Source of the DNA: Acidimicrobiales bacterium
Lineage (GTDB): Bacteria; Actinomycetota; Actinomycetes; Mycobacteriales; QHCE01
Assembly (NCBI GenBank): GCA_003243955.1
Contig: QHCE01000033.1
Coordinates: 1-41,407 of the forward strand
DNA length: 41,407 nucleotides
Direction: 5' to 3'
Part shown: positions 1 through 7,683 of the stretch, piece after piece
Numbering within the stretch: the first letter of the stretch is position 1
Layout: the number at the start of each line of letters is the position of its first letter
Position numbers and translations under genes: made by a program
Notes under the pieces: model-generated
Told to the model about the DNA's origin: nothing
The model's database searches: none
The model's input: the letters and a program-made list of their open reading frames with translations, nothing else

Positions 1-4
1 TGCG

Positions 5-16
5 TATACTGCAAAC
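5..16 (+). promoter_or_regulatory. Probable -10 element of a leaderless promoter
   Basis: TATACT at 5-10 matches the -10 consensus at five of six positions and is followed by only six bases before the ATG at 17. No Shine-Dalgarno sequence fits between them. In actinobacteria a -10 box 6-8 nt before the start codon usually means transcription begins at or next to the A of ATG, giving a leaderless mRNA. The -35 region lies outside the window, so this rests on the -10 alone. Confidence 0.5.
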
Positions 17-442
17 ATGAGTTCTGAATCACCAACCCCGTCCCGCGCCGCCGACGACCTTGCCCGCGCGGCCGATGTGGCAACCCAGCTTCGTTCGAGA
101 TCTCGTTGGATGGCCAGTTACCTCACCCTGTTCGGTGTGGGTTTCGCGGCGATCACCGTTGCGCTCGGGTTACTGGAATCCACCCCAGTGCGGGTGATCG
201 TGGTCGCGTTGTGGGTGCCGTTCGTGGTCGGCATGGTTATCTGGTCCTCCCGGCAACGGGTTGTCGCGCTAAAGGCGCGCCGCCGCGCGATGCCCTACTG
301 GGCGGCGGCTAGCTTGTTGTATGCCGTGGTTCTCGTCATCGGTACACCCGATCTGCTGGGAAATTTGGCCTACTGGCTGCCTGCCGCCGCCGTGGTGGCA
401 CTGCCACTTCTGATCGGCGCCTGGCGGGAGCGGCGAGCATAA
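17..442 (+). CDS. Small multipass membrane protein
   Basis: 141 residues. A hydrophilic Ser/Ala/Arg-rich N-terminus of about 30 residues is followed by about four hydrophobic segments, roughly residues 33-52, 58-76, 92-110 and 117-134, with an Arg/Lys-rich loop after the second (RQRVVALKARRR). No catalytic or transport motif is recognisable. It lies two bases upstream of a winged-helix regulator gene (442 to 445), so the two are almost certainly co-transcribed. Small membrane protein plus HTH_27-type regulator is a common actinobacterial arrangement in which the regulator probably controls its own operon. The start has no Shine-Dalgarno but a close -10 box, which fits leaderless translation. 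Function unknown. Confidence 0.7.
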   Translation: MSSESPTPSRAADDLARAADVATQLRSRSRWMASYLTLFGVGFAAITVALGLLESTPVRVIVVALWVPFVVGMVIWSSRQRVVALKARRRAMPYWAAASLLYAVVLVIGTPDLLGNLAYWLPAAAVVALPLLIGAWRERRA

Positions 443-444
443 CT

Positions 445-759
445 ATGCCCAGCCAGCATCCTCGGCATGACCTCAACGAGCTGCTCACCAATGGCGTTCG
501 GCTGTCCATCGCGGCCGCCCTCCAAGAAGTAGAAAAGGCCGAATTCGGACTCATCCGCGACCTGGTGGAGATCACCAACCCGGCATTGTCCAAGCATGTC
601 GCGACTTTGGAGGCGGCCGGATACCTCGAAGTTGAGAAGGGTCGTGTCGGCCGGCGCCCACGCACCTGGCTTCGACTGACCAACTCTGGACGTGAGGCCC
701 TTAAGCGGCACATGTCCGCGCTGTCGCACATCGCCACCTTCGCAACACCGCACGCCTAG
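445..759 (+). CDS. Winged-helix transcriptional regulator (MarR/ArsR-like, HTH_27 type)
   Basis: 104 residues, the usual length for the compact winged-helix family. The fold is visible throughout: NGVRLSIAAALQEVEKAEFGLIRD (first helices), the recognition helix region ITNPALSKHVATLEAAGYLEVEK and the wing GRVGRRPRTWLRLTNSGREALKRHM. LSKHVATLEAAGYL is the classic short-form HTH_27 signature found in regulators paired with membrane proteins. The protein probably binds DNA as a homodimer; no ligand-binding domain is present. It starts 2 nt after the stop of the upstream membrane protein and is therefore translationally coupled to it. The hydrolase pseudogene follows 31 bp downstream. Confidence 0.85.
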   Translation: MPSQHPRHDLNELLTNGVRLSIAAALQEVEKAEFGLIRDLVEITNPALSKHVATLEAAGYLEVEKGRVGRRPRTWLRLTNSGREALKRHMSALSHIATFATPHA

Positions 760-790
760 AACCCCTCACACCAGGATTGGATCACGAAAT

Positions 791-1966
791 ATGAAGCGCA
801 TCGGCCGCTCACTCCTTATCTTGACCATCCTGCTGCTCGAGCTCTCCTTCGGAACGGGACTCTCGCCCGCACGGGCAGCTAGCGGCACCGTCGGCGGAGC
901 GGGGCAGCTCGGCCCCTCGGCGGGCGTGCGGCACCGCGACATCGCTATTAACCTCGGCGATTTCGTTTCCGCCGCTCAGCTCAGTACGCCAGCCGCCGGC
1001 CGTGGTCCGTGGCCCACGGTCATCCTCTTCCATGGCTCCGGCCCGTGGGACAGAGATAGTACATACCGCGATCGACCTGGCGGTCCAGTGCTGGCAACCA
1101 ACTTCAAACTGCTAGCCGAGCGTTTGGGGCAAAAAGGCATTGCGGTGCTGCGGTTCAACAAGCGGGGCGTGCGCAGCGACGGCAGCCACGACTCCGCACA
1201 GATCGCGCGGGCCACCACCAACCAGCTCATCCAAGACGCACAGGTAGTCATTAAGACCGCACGCAATCTTCCCGAGGTAGACCACCGTCACCTGTTTCTC
1301 TATGGGTGGAGCCAAGGAGCCCAGGTCGTCACGCACGTCGCCGCTGCGGATACTTCTATCGCTGGCGTAATTCTTCAAGGACCACCGAGTAGCGGCTGGT
1401 CCAGTATTCTGAATTACCAGCTCATCACCAACGGACTTCCGGCATTACGGCGCGCGGACACCGACCACGATGGCCAGCTCTCCATTTCCGAGCTTATCGC
1501 GCTGCCACCAGGCCCGGCAGTGTTCTTCCTTCGCCCTTACCTATGGGCCTTGAGCTCGACTCCCGCGCTTCCGAAGCTCAACCCTGCGCTCGACTAAAAT
1601 CGCGATGGAAAACTCACCATCGAGACGGAGATTCGACCATTTTTCCAGGCATTCGTCGCCGACCCGACTCGCACCGGCAGCCCCTTTCTCGACCCTAAGA
1701 ACGAGCCCGCACAGCGGATAGATGACGTATTTAGGGCCTCGCCGCTGCACGCCCTCGTACTGAGCGGCAACGCCGACGGGTTGGTTCCCCCACGGGACGC
1801 CTTTCTGATTCAGGCCGCGGCCCCTGGCCGCGTCCAACTCCGGCGCTACCCAGGGCTTGGACATGCGCTTAATCCAACGACCGACCCGAGCACTGATACT
1901 TTCGGGATCATGGACGACAAGCCAATCCGAGACGTCATCAACTGGGTCACTCGTCGGTCGCGGTAG
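791..1966 (+). pseudogene. EF-hand-containing secreted alpha/beta hydrolase interrupted by an in-frame TAA
   Basis: I start at ATG 791, which begins a clear signal peptide (basic MKRIGR, hydrophobic LLILTILLLEL, then SPARA-A). The upstream in-frame extension to 692 lies inside the previous gene. The protein shows the alpha/beta-hydrolase oxyanion segment HGSGP (residues 81-85) and nucleophile elbow GWSQG (Ser174). A canonical EF-hand loop follows at 223-234 (D-T-D-H-D-G-Q-L-S-I-S-E). Codon 269 (1595-1597) is TAA. The same frame then continues without interruption to TAG at 1966, encoding N-R-D-G-K-L-T-I directly after the stop, which is the rest of a second EF-hand loop, then the likely catalytic acid (GNADGLVPP) and histidine (GLGHALNP). 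The 268-residue product would lack acid and histidine. Either a nonsense-mutated pseudogene, a sequencing error, or stop readthrough. Confidence 0.8.
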
Positions 1967-2099
1967 CACACATTCCGAGGCGCTCCAAGCCGTTTTAGAA
2001 CCGCGTTGCCTCCTGCTGCCTGGCCGGGCTATGGCTCACCGAAGCCCGATGTCCGAAATTGACAAGACGATTCCGTTCGAAGCATGGTGACATAGCGCC

Positions 2100-2390
2100 A
2101 TGACTTCGCAAGAAAGCACCAGAGATAGCTCAAGCTCGGACCTTTCCGAGCTTGTCAACATTGGCCCGGCGATGCTGGGCTACTTTCAACGTATCGGCAT
2201 CACCCGGATCAGCCAGCTCGCCGGCCGGGATGCAGTCGAGATATATGAGGATATGTGCAGAGCGGATCGACAGCGAATCGACCCATGTCTGCTTGACACT
2301 GTAATGTCTGCGGTGGAGCAGTCTAACGGTGGTCCCGCCCGACCCTGGTGGGATTACACTACCGAACGCAAACGGCTCCTGGGCGACTAA
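2100..2390 (+). CDS. Cdd1/pathogenicity-locus-like helix-hairpin-helix protein
   Basis: 96 residues. After a Ser-rich leader, L-V-N-I-G-P-A-M-L-G-Y-F-Q-R-I-G-I followed by I-S-Q-L-A-G-R-D is a helix-hairpin-helix signature of the Cdd1 ('pathogenicity locus') family, also related to the TfoX C-terminal domain. The family usually ends in a conserved Trp-rich stretch, and here PARPWWDYTTERKRL matches. HhH motifs generally bind DNA backbone non-specifically, but no biochemical role of Cdd1 proteins is firmly known. It stands alone between the broken hydrolase and the flavoenzyme gene; the spacing to the latter (42 bp) would allow co-transcription. Confidence 0.75.
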   Translation: MTSQESTRDSSSSDLSELVNIGPAMLGYFQRIGITRISQLAGRDAVEIYEDMCRADRQRIDPCLLDTVMSAVEQSNGGPARPWWDYTTERKRLLGD

Positions 2391-2432
2391 ACAGTAGAGC
2401 CGCATAGGCTGGCTGTCAGAAAGAGATCGCTT

Positions 2433-3848
2433 ATGGAATCAGTGGATCGCGGAGAACCAAACGCAATTGTTTCACCCCAAGCTTTGGACGTCCGCGAGCT
2501 CAAGAAGCAGGTGTTCGGGCCCGTGCTATTGCCGCGGGATGAGGGGTACGACGAGGAGCGATCCGGCTTCGAACTTTCGGTAGATCACCGGCCGGTTGTC
2601 ATTGTCGGCGCCACGGAAGCTGCCGATGTCGTCGCGGCGGTGCGTTTCGCCGCTGAACGCAAACTTCCGGTTGGGGTACAAGCCACTGGACACGGTGCCT
2701 CGGTACCAGTGACGGGAGTCTTCATCAACACTCGGCGGATGACTGATGTCCGCATCGATGCCGTCGCAAGATTCACACGGATCGACGCGGGTGTCCGGTG
2801 GGAGGAGGTGATACACGAAGCCGGAGCACATGCGTTGGCGCCACTGAGTGGTTCAGCACCCTTCGTCGGAGCCGTGTCCTACCTGCTCGGTGGAGGTCTG
2901 GGGCTGCTCTCCCGGCGGTATGGCCAGGCCGCCGATCACATACTCGGGTTTAACCTAGTGACAGCGGACGGCCGTTTTCTACAGGTCACCGCCGACCAAC
3001 ATCCTGATCTGTTCTGGGGAGTCCGCGGCAGCAAGGGCAACCTTGGCATCGTCACCTCCGTGGACGTGAGGTTGTTCCCCGTCGAACGGGTATATGGCGG
3101 GGGACTTTTCTTTCCGGGGGAGGCGGCGCGGGAGGTGCTGAACACCTACTTTGCCTGGACTGCCACGGTTCCCGAAGAGGTGGCCTCATCGATGTTCATG
3201 GCACGGTACCCCGATGTTGATGGGCTACCGGAGCCGCTTCGCGGCCGGTTTGTGGTGCATCTGCGACTAGCCTATTTGGGAGAGCCAGCCGAGGGTGAGT
3301 GGTTCTTCGCGCCGCTGCGAGAAGCCGGTCCGGTGATCATGGACACCGTTGCCTCAATCCCTTACACGCAGGCCGGTAGCATCCATTCCGACCCAGCGTC
3401 GCCAGTCTCCAGCTTCAGCAAGACACTCATGCTCCGGAAGCTCGATCCGGACGCGATCGAAACCATCATCAAGCTGGCCGGCCCCGAAGCGAACGCGGTG
3501 TTCGGCGTTGAGGTACGCCACCTGGGAGGCGCGCTCGCGCGTCCGGCCGATTCGCCTAGCGCGGTGGGTTACTTTCCGGAGGCTAGGTTCAATGTGTACG
3601 TGGCTTCGCTGCTCGAATCCGGACAACGGGACGCCATCGACAATGCGCAGCAGCAGATGCTGGATGCCTTGAAGCCATGGGCCGATGAGCGCGTGTGTCT
3701 GAACTTCCTAGTGGGCGCCAACACGTCGGTGGAACGGGTACGAACCGCCTACACCGCTGAGAACTACGCACGCCTGCAAAAGCTCAAGGCGCAGTACGAC
3801 CCCGGCAACCTCTTTCGTTTCAACGTAAACATCCCACCAGCTCCCTAG
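2433..3848 (+). CDS. FAD-dependent oxidoreductase, berberine-bridge (VAO/PCMH) family
   Basis: 471 residues, normal for bacterial BBE-like oxidases. The N-terminal FAD-binding PCMH domain spans roughly 50-225. It has RPVVIVGATEAADVVAAVRFA, then the ATGHG motif whose His normally forms the 8alpha-histidyl-FAD bond, and GGGLGLLSRRYG for pyrophosphate binding. The C-terminus ends with the family hallmark Y-D-P-x-N-L-F-R-F-N-x-N-I-P. In bicovalent members a Cys sits before the GGGLG loop; here the equivalent region reads SGSAPFVG with Ser, so I infer single covalent attachment through His. Substrate unknown; relatives oxidise sugars, alcohols or polyphenols or act in secondary metabolism. ATG at 2433 is preceded by a modest purine stretch (AAAGAGA). 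Confidence 0.9.
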   Translation: MESVDRGEPNAIVSPQALDVRELKKQVFGPVLLPRDEGYDEERSGFELSVDHRPVVIVGATEAADVVAAVRFAAERKLPVGVQATGHGASVPVTGVFINTRRMTDVRIDAVARFTRIDAGVRWEEVIHEAGAHALAPLSGSAPFVGAVSYLLGGGLGLLSRRYGQAADHILGFNLVTADGRFLQVTADQHPDLFWGVRGSKGNLGIVTSVDVRLFPVERVYGGGLFFPGEAAREVLNTYFAWTATVPEEVASSMFMARYPDVDGLPEPLRGRFVVHLRLAYLGEPAEGEWFFAPLREAGPVIMDTVASIPYTQAGSIHSDPASPVSSFSKTLMLRKLDPDAIETIIKLAGPEANAVFGVEVRHLGGALARPADSPSAVGYFPEARFNVYVASLLESGQRDAIDNAQQQMLDALKPWADERVCLNFLVGANTSVERVRTAYTAENYARLQKLKAQYDPGNLFRFNVNIPPAP

Positions 3849-4018
3849 GGGTCTGAGATCGTTAGCCGATCAGTCGACCATCCCGGCGTGACGGCGTTGG
3901 CGAGGCAACCGTTGCCGGATATAACGACATGGGGCACGATTGCACGCTACTGCCATCACCGTCGATGAAGCGACCAGGTCAGTGGCAGCGTGTTTTGCCA
4001 AGTTAAGAGAACTTGTGC

Positions 4019-4042
4019 AAAAATTTTTATCGTGCACCTCGT
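4019..4042. promoter_or_regulatory. AT-rich palindromic site upstream of the VOC gene
   Basis: A perfect 10-bp palindrome of five A then five T (4019-4028) is enclosed by GTGCA (4015-4019) and TGCAC (4032-4036), an inverted pair. It lies about 65 bp before the glyoxalase-fold gene in a GC-rich surrounding. It could be a regulator-binding or UP-type promoter element; the AraC-family regulator next door is a candidate ligand. Weak evidence. Confidence 0.25.
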
Positions 4043-4099
4043 AAGAGCAACGTCCGAAGCGTCCAAGACACTCCGATTCTGAGGCCCTATCCTTGCGGC

Positions 4100-4501
4100 A
4101 TGAAGCTGACTCCCGCCGTTATCGAACTCGTAGTCTCTGAAATGCCTGCCGCACTGGCTTTCTACCGCCGTTTGGGCCTCGATGTGCCCCCAGAGGCCGA
4201 CACCGCGCCTCATGTGGAGGTCGAGTTGGGCGGTGGGATGCGCTTGGCTTTCGATACCGAGGACACGATCCGGTCCTTTAATCCCGACTGGTCTCCACCT
4301 CCCGGGACCGGGCACCGGGTCGCTCTCGCGTTCGCGTGCGATAGTCCCGCCGAGGTGGACCAGGCGTGGGCTGATCTCACCAATGCTGGCTATCAGGGCC
4401 ATCTGCCGCCATGGGATGCGTTCTGGGGCATGCGTTATGCCGTCGTGTACGACCCCGACGGCACGCCAATCGACCTATTCGCCGCGTTAGCTTCGGCGTA
4501 G
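4100..4501 (+). CDS. VOC-superfamily (glyoxalase/bleomycin-resistance fold) protein
   Basis: 133 residues from ATG 4100; an upstream in-frame start at 4013 is rejected because the added 29 residues are basic and unlike the family. The sequence shows the paired beta-alpha-beta-beta-beta pattern: VIELVVSEMPAALAFYRRLGLDVP at the N-terminus, a central metal/ligand segment APHVEVELGGGMRLAFDTED, then GHRVALAFACDSPAEVDQAWADL and the family ending RYAVVYDPDGTPIDLFA. Substrate cannot be read; small stand-alone members are often dioxygenase-like, isomerase-like or drug-binding. It is convergent with, and overlaps by 15 bp, an AraC-family gene. VOC/AraC pairs are common in actinobacteria and suggest that the regulator controls this gene. 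Confidence 0.88.
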   Translation: MKLTPAVIELVVSEMPAALAFYRRLGLDVPPEADTAPHVEVELGGGMRLAFDTEDTIRSFNPDWSPPPGTGHRVALAFACDSPAEVDQAWADLTNAGYQGHLPPWDAFWGMRYAVVYDPDGTPIDLFAALASA

Positions 4502-5182
4502 CTCCTGTAGTAATCCCGTCGGCGTCATTCCGGCGAGCGCACGGACCTCGCGGGACAGGTGGGCTTGGTCGGCATAGCCGCAGTCGGCCGCTACCTGTGC
4601 CAACGGGGTGCTCCAGCGCGTCTCCTCGAGCGCCCGACCCATGCGCAGTACCCGGGCCAGGTGTCGGGGACCGTACCCGAAAATGGGCAGGCAGCGCCTG
4701 TGCAGTTGTCGGCAACTCACCCCTAGCCGGTCGGCCATAGCTGCCACGGACGTGCCGGCCATCGCCATCTTCAATACCCGAGGTCCGAAGGCATCCATTT
4801 GGTAAGAGGCCGCGCGCTTGGCAACCCACGCCTGTAATGCCGCCGCCGAATCCGCCGCGACTTGATCGGTAAGGGCTCGTGTCTGAACAGATGGCCACAG
4901 GTCTTCCAGGGCTGCGGTCTGATCGCGAAGCTCATCCGCCGATACACCTAACAACGCTGGTCCCAGACCGCCCGAGAAGCGCAGCGCGACATAGAACGCA
5001 TCGGCACGACTAGCGTATAGGCGGGCCGTGGAATCTGGCCCCGCGACAGACAAGCGACGGCCATCCCACAGTATGTCCATACAGCCGTCGGGCAAGATTC
5101 GTTTGTGCTCCGGGGTTGGCCCTAACGTGCGCTCCCACAACACAGCTCCCGGCACCGCGGTAGCGCGCTCCCCATACGTCAC
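4487..5182 (-). CDS. AraC-family transcriptional regulator
   Basis: 231 residues. The N-terminal domain (about 1-115) carries the 'ILPDGCMDILWDG' motif of the DUF6597-type sensing domain, followed by FYVALRFSGGLGPALLGVSADELRDQ. The C-terminal two-HTH AraC domain (about 135-231) is clear: MADRLGVSCRQLHRRCLPIFGYGPRHLARVLRMGRAL (first HTH and linker) and VAADCGYADQAHLSREVRALAGMTPTGLL (second HTH). The annotated start is a GTG that overlaps a strong Shine-Dalgarno-like AGGAGGTGA, so spacing to that GTG is effectively zero. The true start may be the GTG at 5155 (start of VPGAVLWERT), where homologous domains usually begin. The 3' end overlaps the convergent VOC gene by 15 bp. Confidence 0.85.
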   Translation of the reverse strand: MTYGERATAVPGAVLWERTLGPTPEHKRILPDGCMDILWDGRRLSVAGPDSTARLYASRADAFYVALRFSGGLGPALLGVSADELRDQTAALEDLWPSVQTRALTDQVAADSAAALQAWVAKRAASYQMDAFGPRVLKMAMAGTSVAAMADRLGVSCRQLHRRCLPIFGYGPRHLARVLRMGRALEETRWSTPLAQVAADCGYADQAHLSREVRALAGMTPTGLLQELRRS

Positions 5183-5274
5183 CTCCTAATCATGCCCGAG
5201 ACGGAGCCTGCAGGGTATGCCAACTGGCTTTAGGTGTCATATCCCTTAGCCGGTGGCGGGGGTAACTCCGTGGA

Positions 5275-5829
5275 TTAAATCTCGCGGATGATTCGGGCCG
5301 GGTTGCCTACGGCGACGACGTTGGCGGGCAGGTCGCGAGTAACGACGGTCCCGGCGCCGACCACAGTGTTCTCACCGATTGTCACACCGGGGCAGACGAT
5401 GACGCCACCGCCCAGCCAGACGTTGTCGCCGATGGTGATCGGTTTCGCAGCCTCCCACTTGGCACGGCGCGGTTCCGGCTCGATGGGGTGAGTGGGGGTC
5501 AGGAGCTGAACGTTGGGGCCGATCTGAACGTCGGCACCGATGACGATTCTCCCGACGTCGGCCAACACGGCGCCGTAGTTGATGAACGTTCGGGCCCCGA
5601 TGCTGATTTGGTAGCCGTAATCCACTCGTAACGGGGGACGCACCTCCACGCCCTCCCCTATGTTGCCCAGCAGTTCAACCAGTATCTTGCGTCGTTCCGC
5701 CGGGTCCGCCGCGCTGGAGGCGTTGAAACGCTCGCTCAACTGCTGAGCACGTAGCTCATCGGCGGCAAGTTCGGCGTCGGCATGGAGGTAGAGCTCGCCG
5801 GCGAGCATGCGTTCCTTCTGCGTCACCAC
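5275..5829 (-). CDS. Sugar O-acetyltransferase, maltose/nodulation (LacA/Maa/NodL) type
   Basis: 184 residues, the typical length of these left-handed beta-helix enzymes. Residues about 5-60 form the Mac (maltose acetyltransferase) domain (KERMLAGELYLHADAEL...AQQLSERFN). The rest consists of hexapeptide repeats such as IVIGADVQIGPNVQL and ITIGDNVWLGGGVIVCPGVTIGENTVVGAGTVVTRDLP. The catalytic His is in TPTHP, and VAVGNPARIIREI is the canonical C-terminus. It transfers acetyl from acetyl-CoA to a sugar hydroxyl as a cytosolic trimer. The start is GTG at 5829 with AGAGG eight bases upstream. Monocistronic; neighbours give no hint of a dedicated sugar. Confidence 0.9.
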   Translation of the reverse strand: MVTQKERMLAGELYLHADAELAADELRAQQLSERFNASSAADPAERRKILVELLGNIGEGVEVRPPLRVDYGYQISIGARTFINYGAVLADVGRIVIGADVQIGPNVQLLTPTHPIEPEPRRAKWEAAKPITIGDNVWLGGGVIVCPGVTIGENTVVGAGTVVTRDLPANVVAVGNPARIIREI

Positions 5830-5996
5830 GACGGTTTCCTCTCGATGGTGTAGTTGCTTACGCCAAGCTTACGTTAAAGCGCGGTTGGTTGCGGGCGGCC
5901 TGAGCCCCGTTTGGCGGTGGCCGTGACTCTGATCTCAAGGCTCAATGCCGTGTAGTTTGTGTGGTCAGCGGGCTTCCCTCCGCAGTTTCCGCGACT

Positions 5997-6050
5997 TTTT
6001 CAGGGAAAAGGGCGTGTAAAACCCCTTCTAGCAGACGTTTTCCCTGAAAA
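5997..6050. repeat. 13-bp perfect inverted repeat, probable MFS-gene terminator or palindromic element
   Basis: TTTTCAGGGAAAA at 5997-6009 is matched exactly by its reverse complement at 6038-6050, separated by 28 bases. Inside the spacer AAGGGG/CCCTT-type complementarity could form a smaller competing hairpin. It begins 4 bp past the stop codon of the leftward MFS gene, where a transcription terminator is expected, but it lacks a classical GC-rich stem and U-tract. Confidence 0.6.
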
Positions 6051-6054
6051 CGAC

Positions 6055-7269
6055 CTACGGCCGGGTGCGCCACGCCTCGAAGGCGACGACCAGCGCGAGC
6101 GCAGCCACTGCACTGCCGAAGATCTCGAACGTCAGCTGTAGGCCGAGTGGGGTGACCAGCGCGCCGGCGAGGATAGCAGGCACCGACAGGGCCGCATAGC
6201 CAACGATGTAGAAAGCGGACATTACCGCACCGCGGCGCTCTGGGGGAATAGCCGCCGAGAGGACACGCAACGCCCCGAGGAATGCCACCCCAAAGCCTGT
6301 ACCTCCGATGAGTACGCCGACTAGGGACAGTGCTCCGGAGTCTGCTGCCGTGGCAACGACGAGCGTCACCATTCCAGTGGCGAGGGCTAAGGAGCCGGCG
6401 GCGGCACCTGCCCAGGGTGCGGCATGCCGGAATGCGAGCTGCCCCACTGCGGCGGCTCCAGTGAGGGCAAAGATATTGATGCCGGCTACCAGATGATCGT
6501 TCGTGTGGAACAGGCTTGCGGCGAGCTGCGGACCAAGTGCCAGGAGTAGGCCACCGATCGACCACGAGGAAGTGATCGCAAGTGCTGCGAGCATGAACGC
6601 GCGGCGAGTTTTAGGAGGTACGCTGGGCCGCTGCGGGGTGAGCCGCAGCCGTGATCGATTCGAAACCGGCTCAGGCATAAGCAGTGTGCCACTGAAAGCG
6701 ATCGCGAACAGTACGAGCAGCGCGACATAGGGCAGCACAAGCGGCGCTGGCAGCAGTTCGAGGAATACCGCTGACGTAAGGACACCCAAGCCGATTCCTC
6801 CCGCACTGGCCACTCCATTGGTCAGGCCTACTCCGGCTGGGTCGCGGCGGGGGTGCAGGTCGAGCAGCGCGGCACCGGCCGCGCCTAGCGCCAAGCCGGT
6901 GGCCAACCCCTGCAAGGCCCGGGCGATAAACAGCCACGTGACCGAGTCGGCCAGCATGAAAAGGACTGTTGTACCCATTAAGGTTCCCAGCGCCACGAGC
7001 AACACGGGGCGTCGACCCACTTCATCGGAAATCCGACCGGCCAGGATGAGGCTGGTGAGTACGCCGAGCGCGTATATTGCGTATATGAGCGTCAGGACCA
7101 GAGGGGAGAATCCCCAGAGCTCCCGATACATGCTGTAGAGCGGTGAGGGTGTTCCGGAGGCGAATAGCGCCAGCCCAATAACGCTGGCCATCAAAGCGTA
7201 GGCGACGTTCGGTGCCAATGCGCGACGGGTCGCGACCGAGAGGAGTGGTGAGTCGGTGAGCATGGGCAT
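6055..7269 (-). CDS. MFS transporter (DHA1-type, 12 helices)
   Basis: 404 residues from ATG 7269, chosen because AAGGA lies eight bases upstream; the longer frame to 7317 would overlap the divergent ArsR gene and its operator. MFS signatures are visible: the loop 2-3 motif GRISDEVGRRPVLL (variant of G-x-x-x-D-R-x-G-R-R), repeated hydrophobic helices with Gly/Ala-rich faces, and a central basic loop (PVSNRSRLRLTPQRPSVPPKTRR) separating two six-helix halves. It is probably a proton-coupled efflux permease; the substrate cannot be read. It is divergent from an ArsR-family regulator with a shared 17-bp start region, so efflux is likely derepressed by a ligand of that regulator. No metal-binding motifs occur in the permease, so a drug or metabolite is as likely as a metal. 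Confidence 0.9.
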   Translation of the reverse strand: MPMLTDSPLLSVATRRALAPNVAYALMASVIGLALFASGTPSPLYSMYRELWGFSPLVLTLIYAIYALGVLTSLILAGRISDEVGRRPVLLVALGTLMGTTVLFMLADSVTWLFIARALQGLATGLALGAAGAALLDLHPRRDPAGVGLTNGVASAGGIGLGVLTSAVFLELLPAPLVLPYVALLVLFAIAFSGTLLMPEPVSNRSRLRLTPQRPSVPPKTRRAFMLAALAITSSWSIGGLLLALGPQLAASLFHTNDHLVAGINIFALTGAAAVGQLAFRHAAPWAGAAAGSLALATGMVTLVVATAADSGALSLVGVLIGGTGFGVAFLGALRVLSAAIPPERRGAVMSAFYIVGYAALSVPAILAGALVTPLGLQLTFEIFGSAVAALALVVAFEAWRTRP

Positions 7270-7285
7270 GTGGCAGTCCTTCGAA

Positions 7286-7305
7286 ACTTCCGGAATCTTG
7301 GAAGT
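7286..7305. promoter_or_regulatory. Candidate ArsR operator between divergent MFS and regulator genes
   Basis: ACTTCC (7286-7291) and GGAAGT (7300-7305) form a perfect inverted repeat around an 8-bp spacer that itself begins with the palindromic GGAA complement (TTCCGGAA at 7288-7295). It sits in the only non-coding gap between the two divergent genes. The right arm GGAAG also supplies the Shine-Dalgarno for the regulator, so binding would block both genes. Confidence 0.55.
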
Positions 7306-7310
7306 ATAGC

Positions 7311-7640
7311 ATGTCACGCATGTTGCCTACTGCGAGCTTTCTGGAGAAAATCGTTCATCCTCCTGTCTCTGCACTGGATCTGGCCACGATTCTGCGTACA
7401 GTGGGCGACCCGGTGCGCCTAGAAATTGTCCGTTTGCTCGCCGACGGTCGACCGCGCATGTGCAGCGAGTTCTCCAGCGCGCTTGGCCTTCCGCCCTCGA
7501 CCAGTTCGCACCACCTGCGTCTGCTCCGTGAGGCAGGTGTGACCCGAACTCGTGCCGAGGGAACGCTACGGCTTATCTCACTGCGCCGCGACGACCTCGA
7601 TGAGCTATTCCCCGGCCTGCTCGACGTCCTCGCCCGGTGA
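7311..7640 (+). CDS. ArsR/SmtB-family transcriptional repressor
   Basis: 109 residues. The winged-helix fold is typical: LDLATILRTVGDPVRLEIVRLLADGRPRMCSEFS, recognition helix LPPSTSSHHLRLLREAGVTRTRAEGTLRLISLRRDDLDELFPGLLDVL. P-S-T-S-S-H-H-L-x-x-L-R-E-A-G-V is the ArsR recognition-helix signature. The metal-type ELCVCD motif is absent; only C52 (RMCSEF) is near that position, so this is probably a non-canonical member sensing an organic ligand or redox change. ATG 7311 has GGAAG six bases upstream. It is divergent from the MFS gene and presumably represses both through the inverted repeat at 7286-7305. Confidence 0.9.
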   Translation: MSRMLPTASFLEKIVHPPVSALDLATILRTVGDPVRLEIVRLLADGRPRMCSEFSSALGLPPSTSSHHLRLLREAGVTRTRAEGTLRLISLRRDDLDELFPGLLDVLAR

Positions 7641-7683
7641 GCTGGACGGACTCGGAGTTACAGGGGTTGAACAGCTGGGCAAT

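Noticed and set aside
1595-1597. Stop-codon reassignment or selenocysteine/pyrrolysine insertion
   Set aside because: The codon is TAA, which is neither the Sec (TGA) nor Pyl (TAG) codon, and all other genes in the window end normally at TAA, TAG or TGA.
5942-6565. 207-codon ORF overlapping the end of the MFS gene
   Set aside because: Shadow frame with Arg/Cys-rich random composition; the MFS frame is intact.
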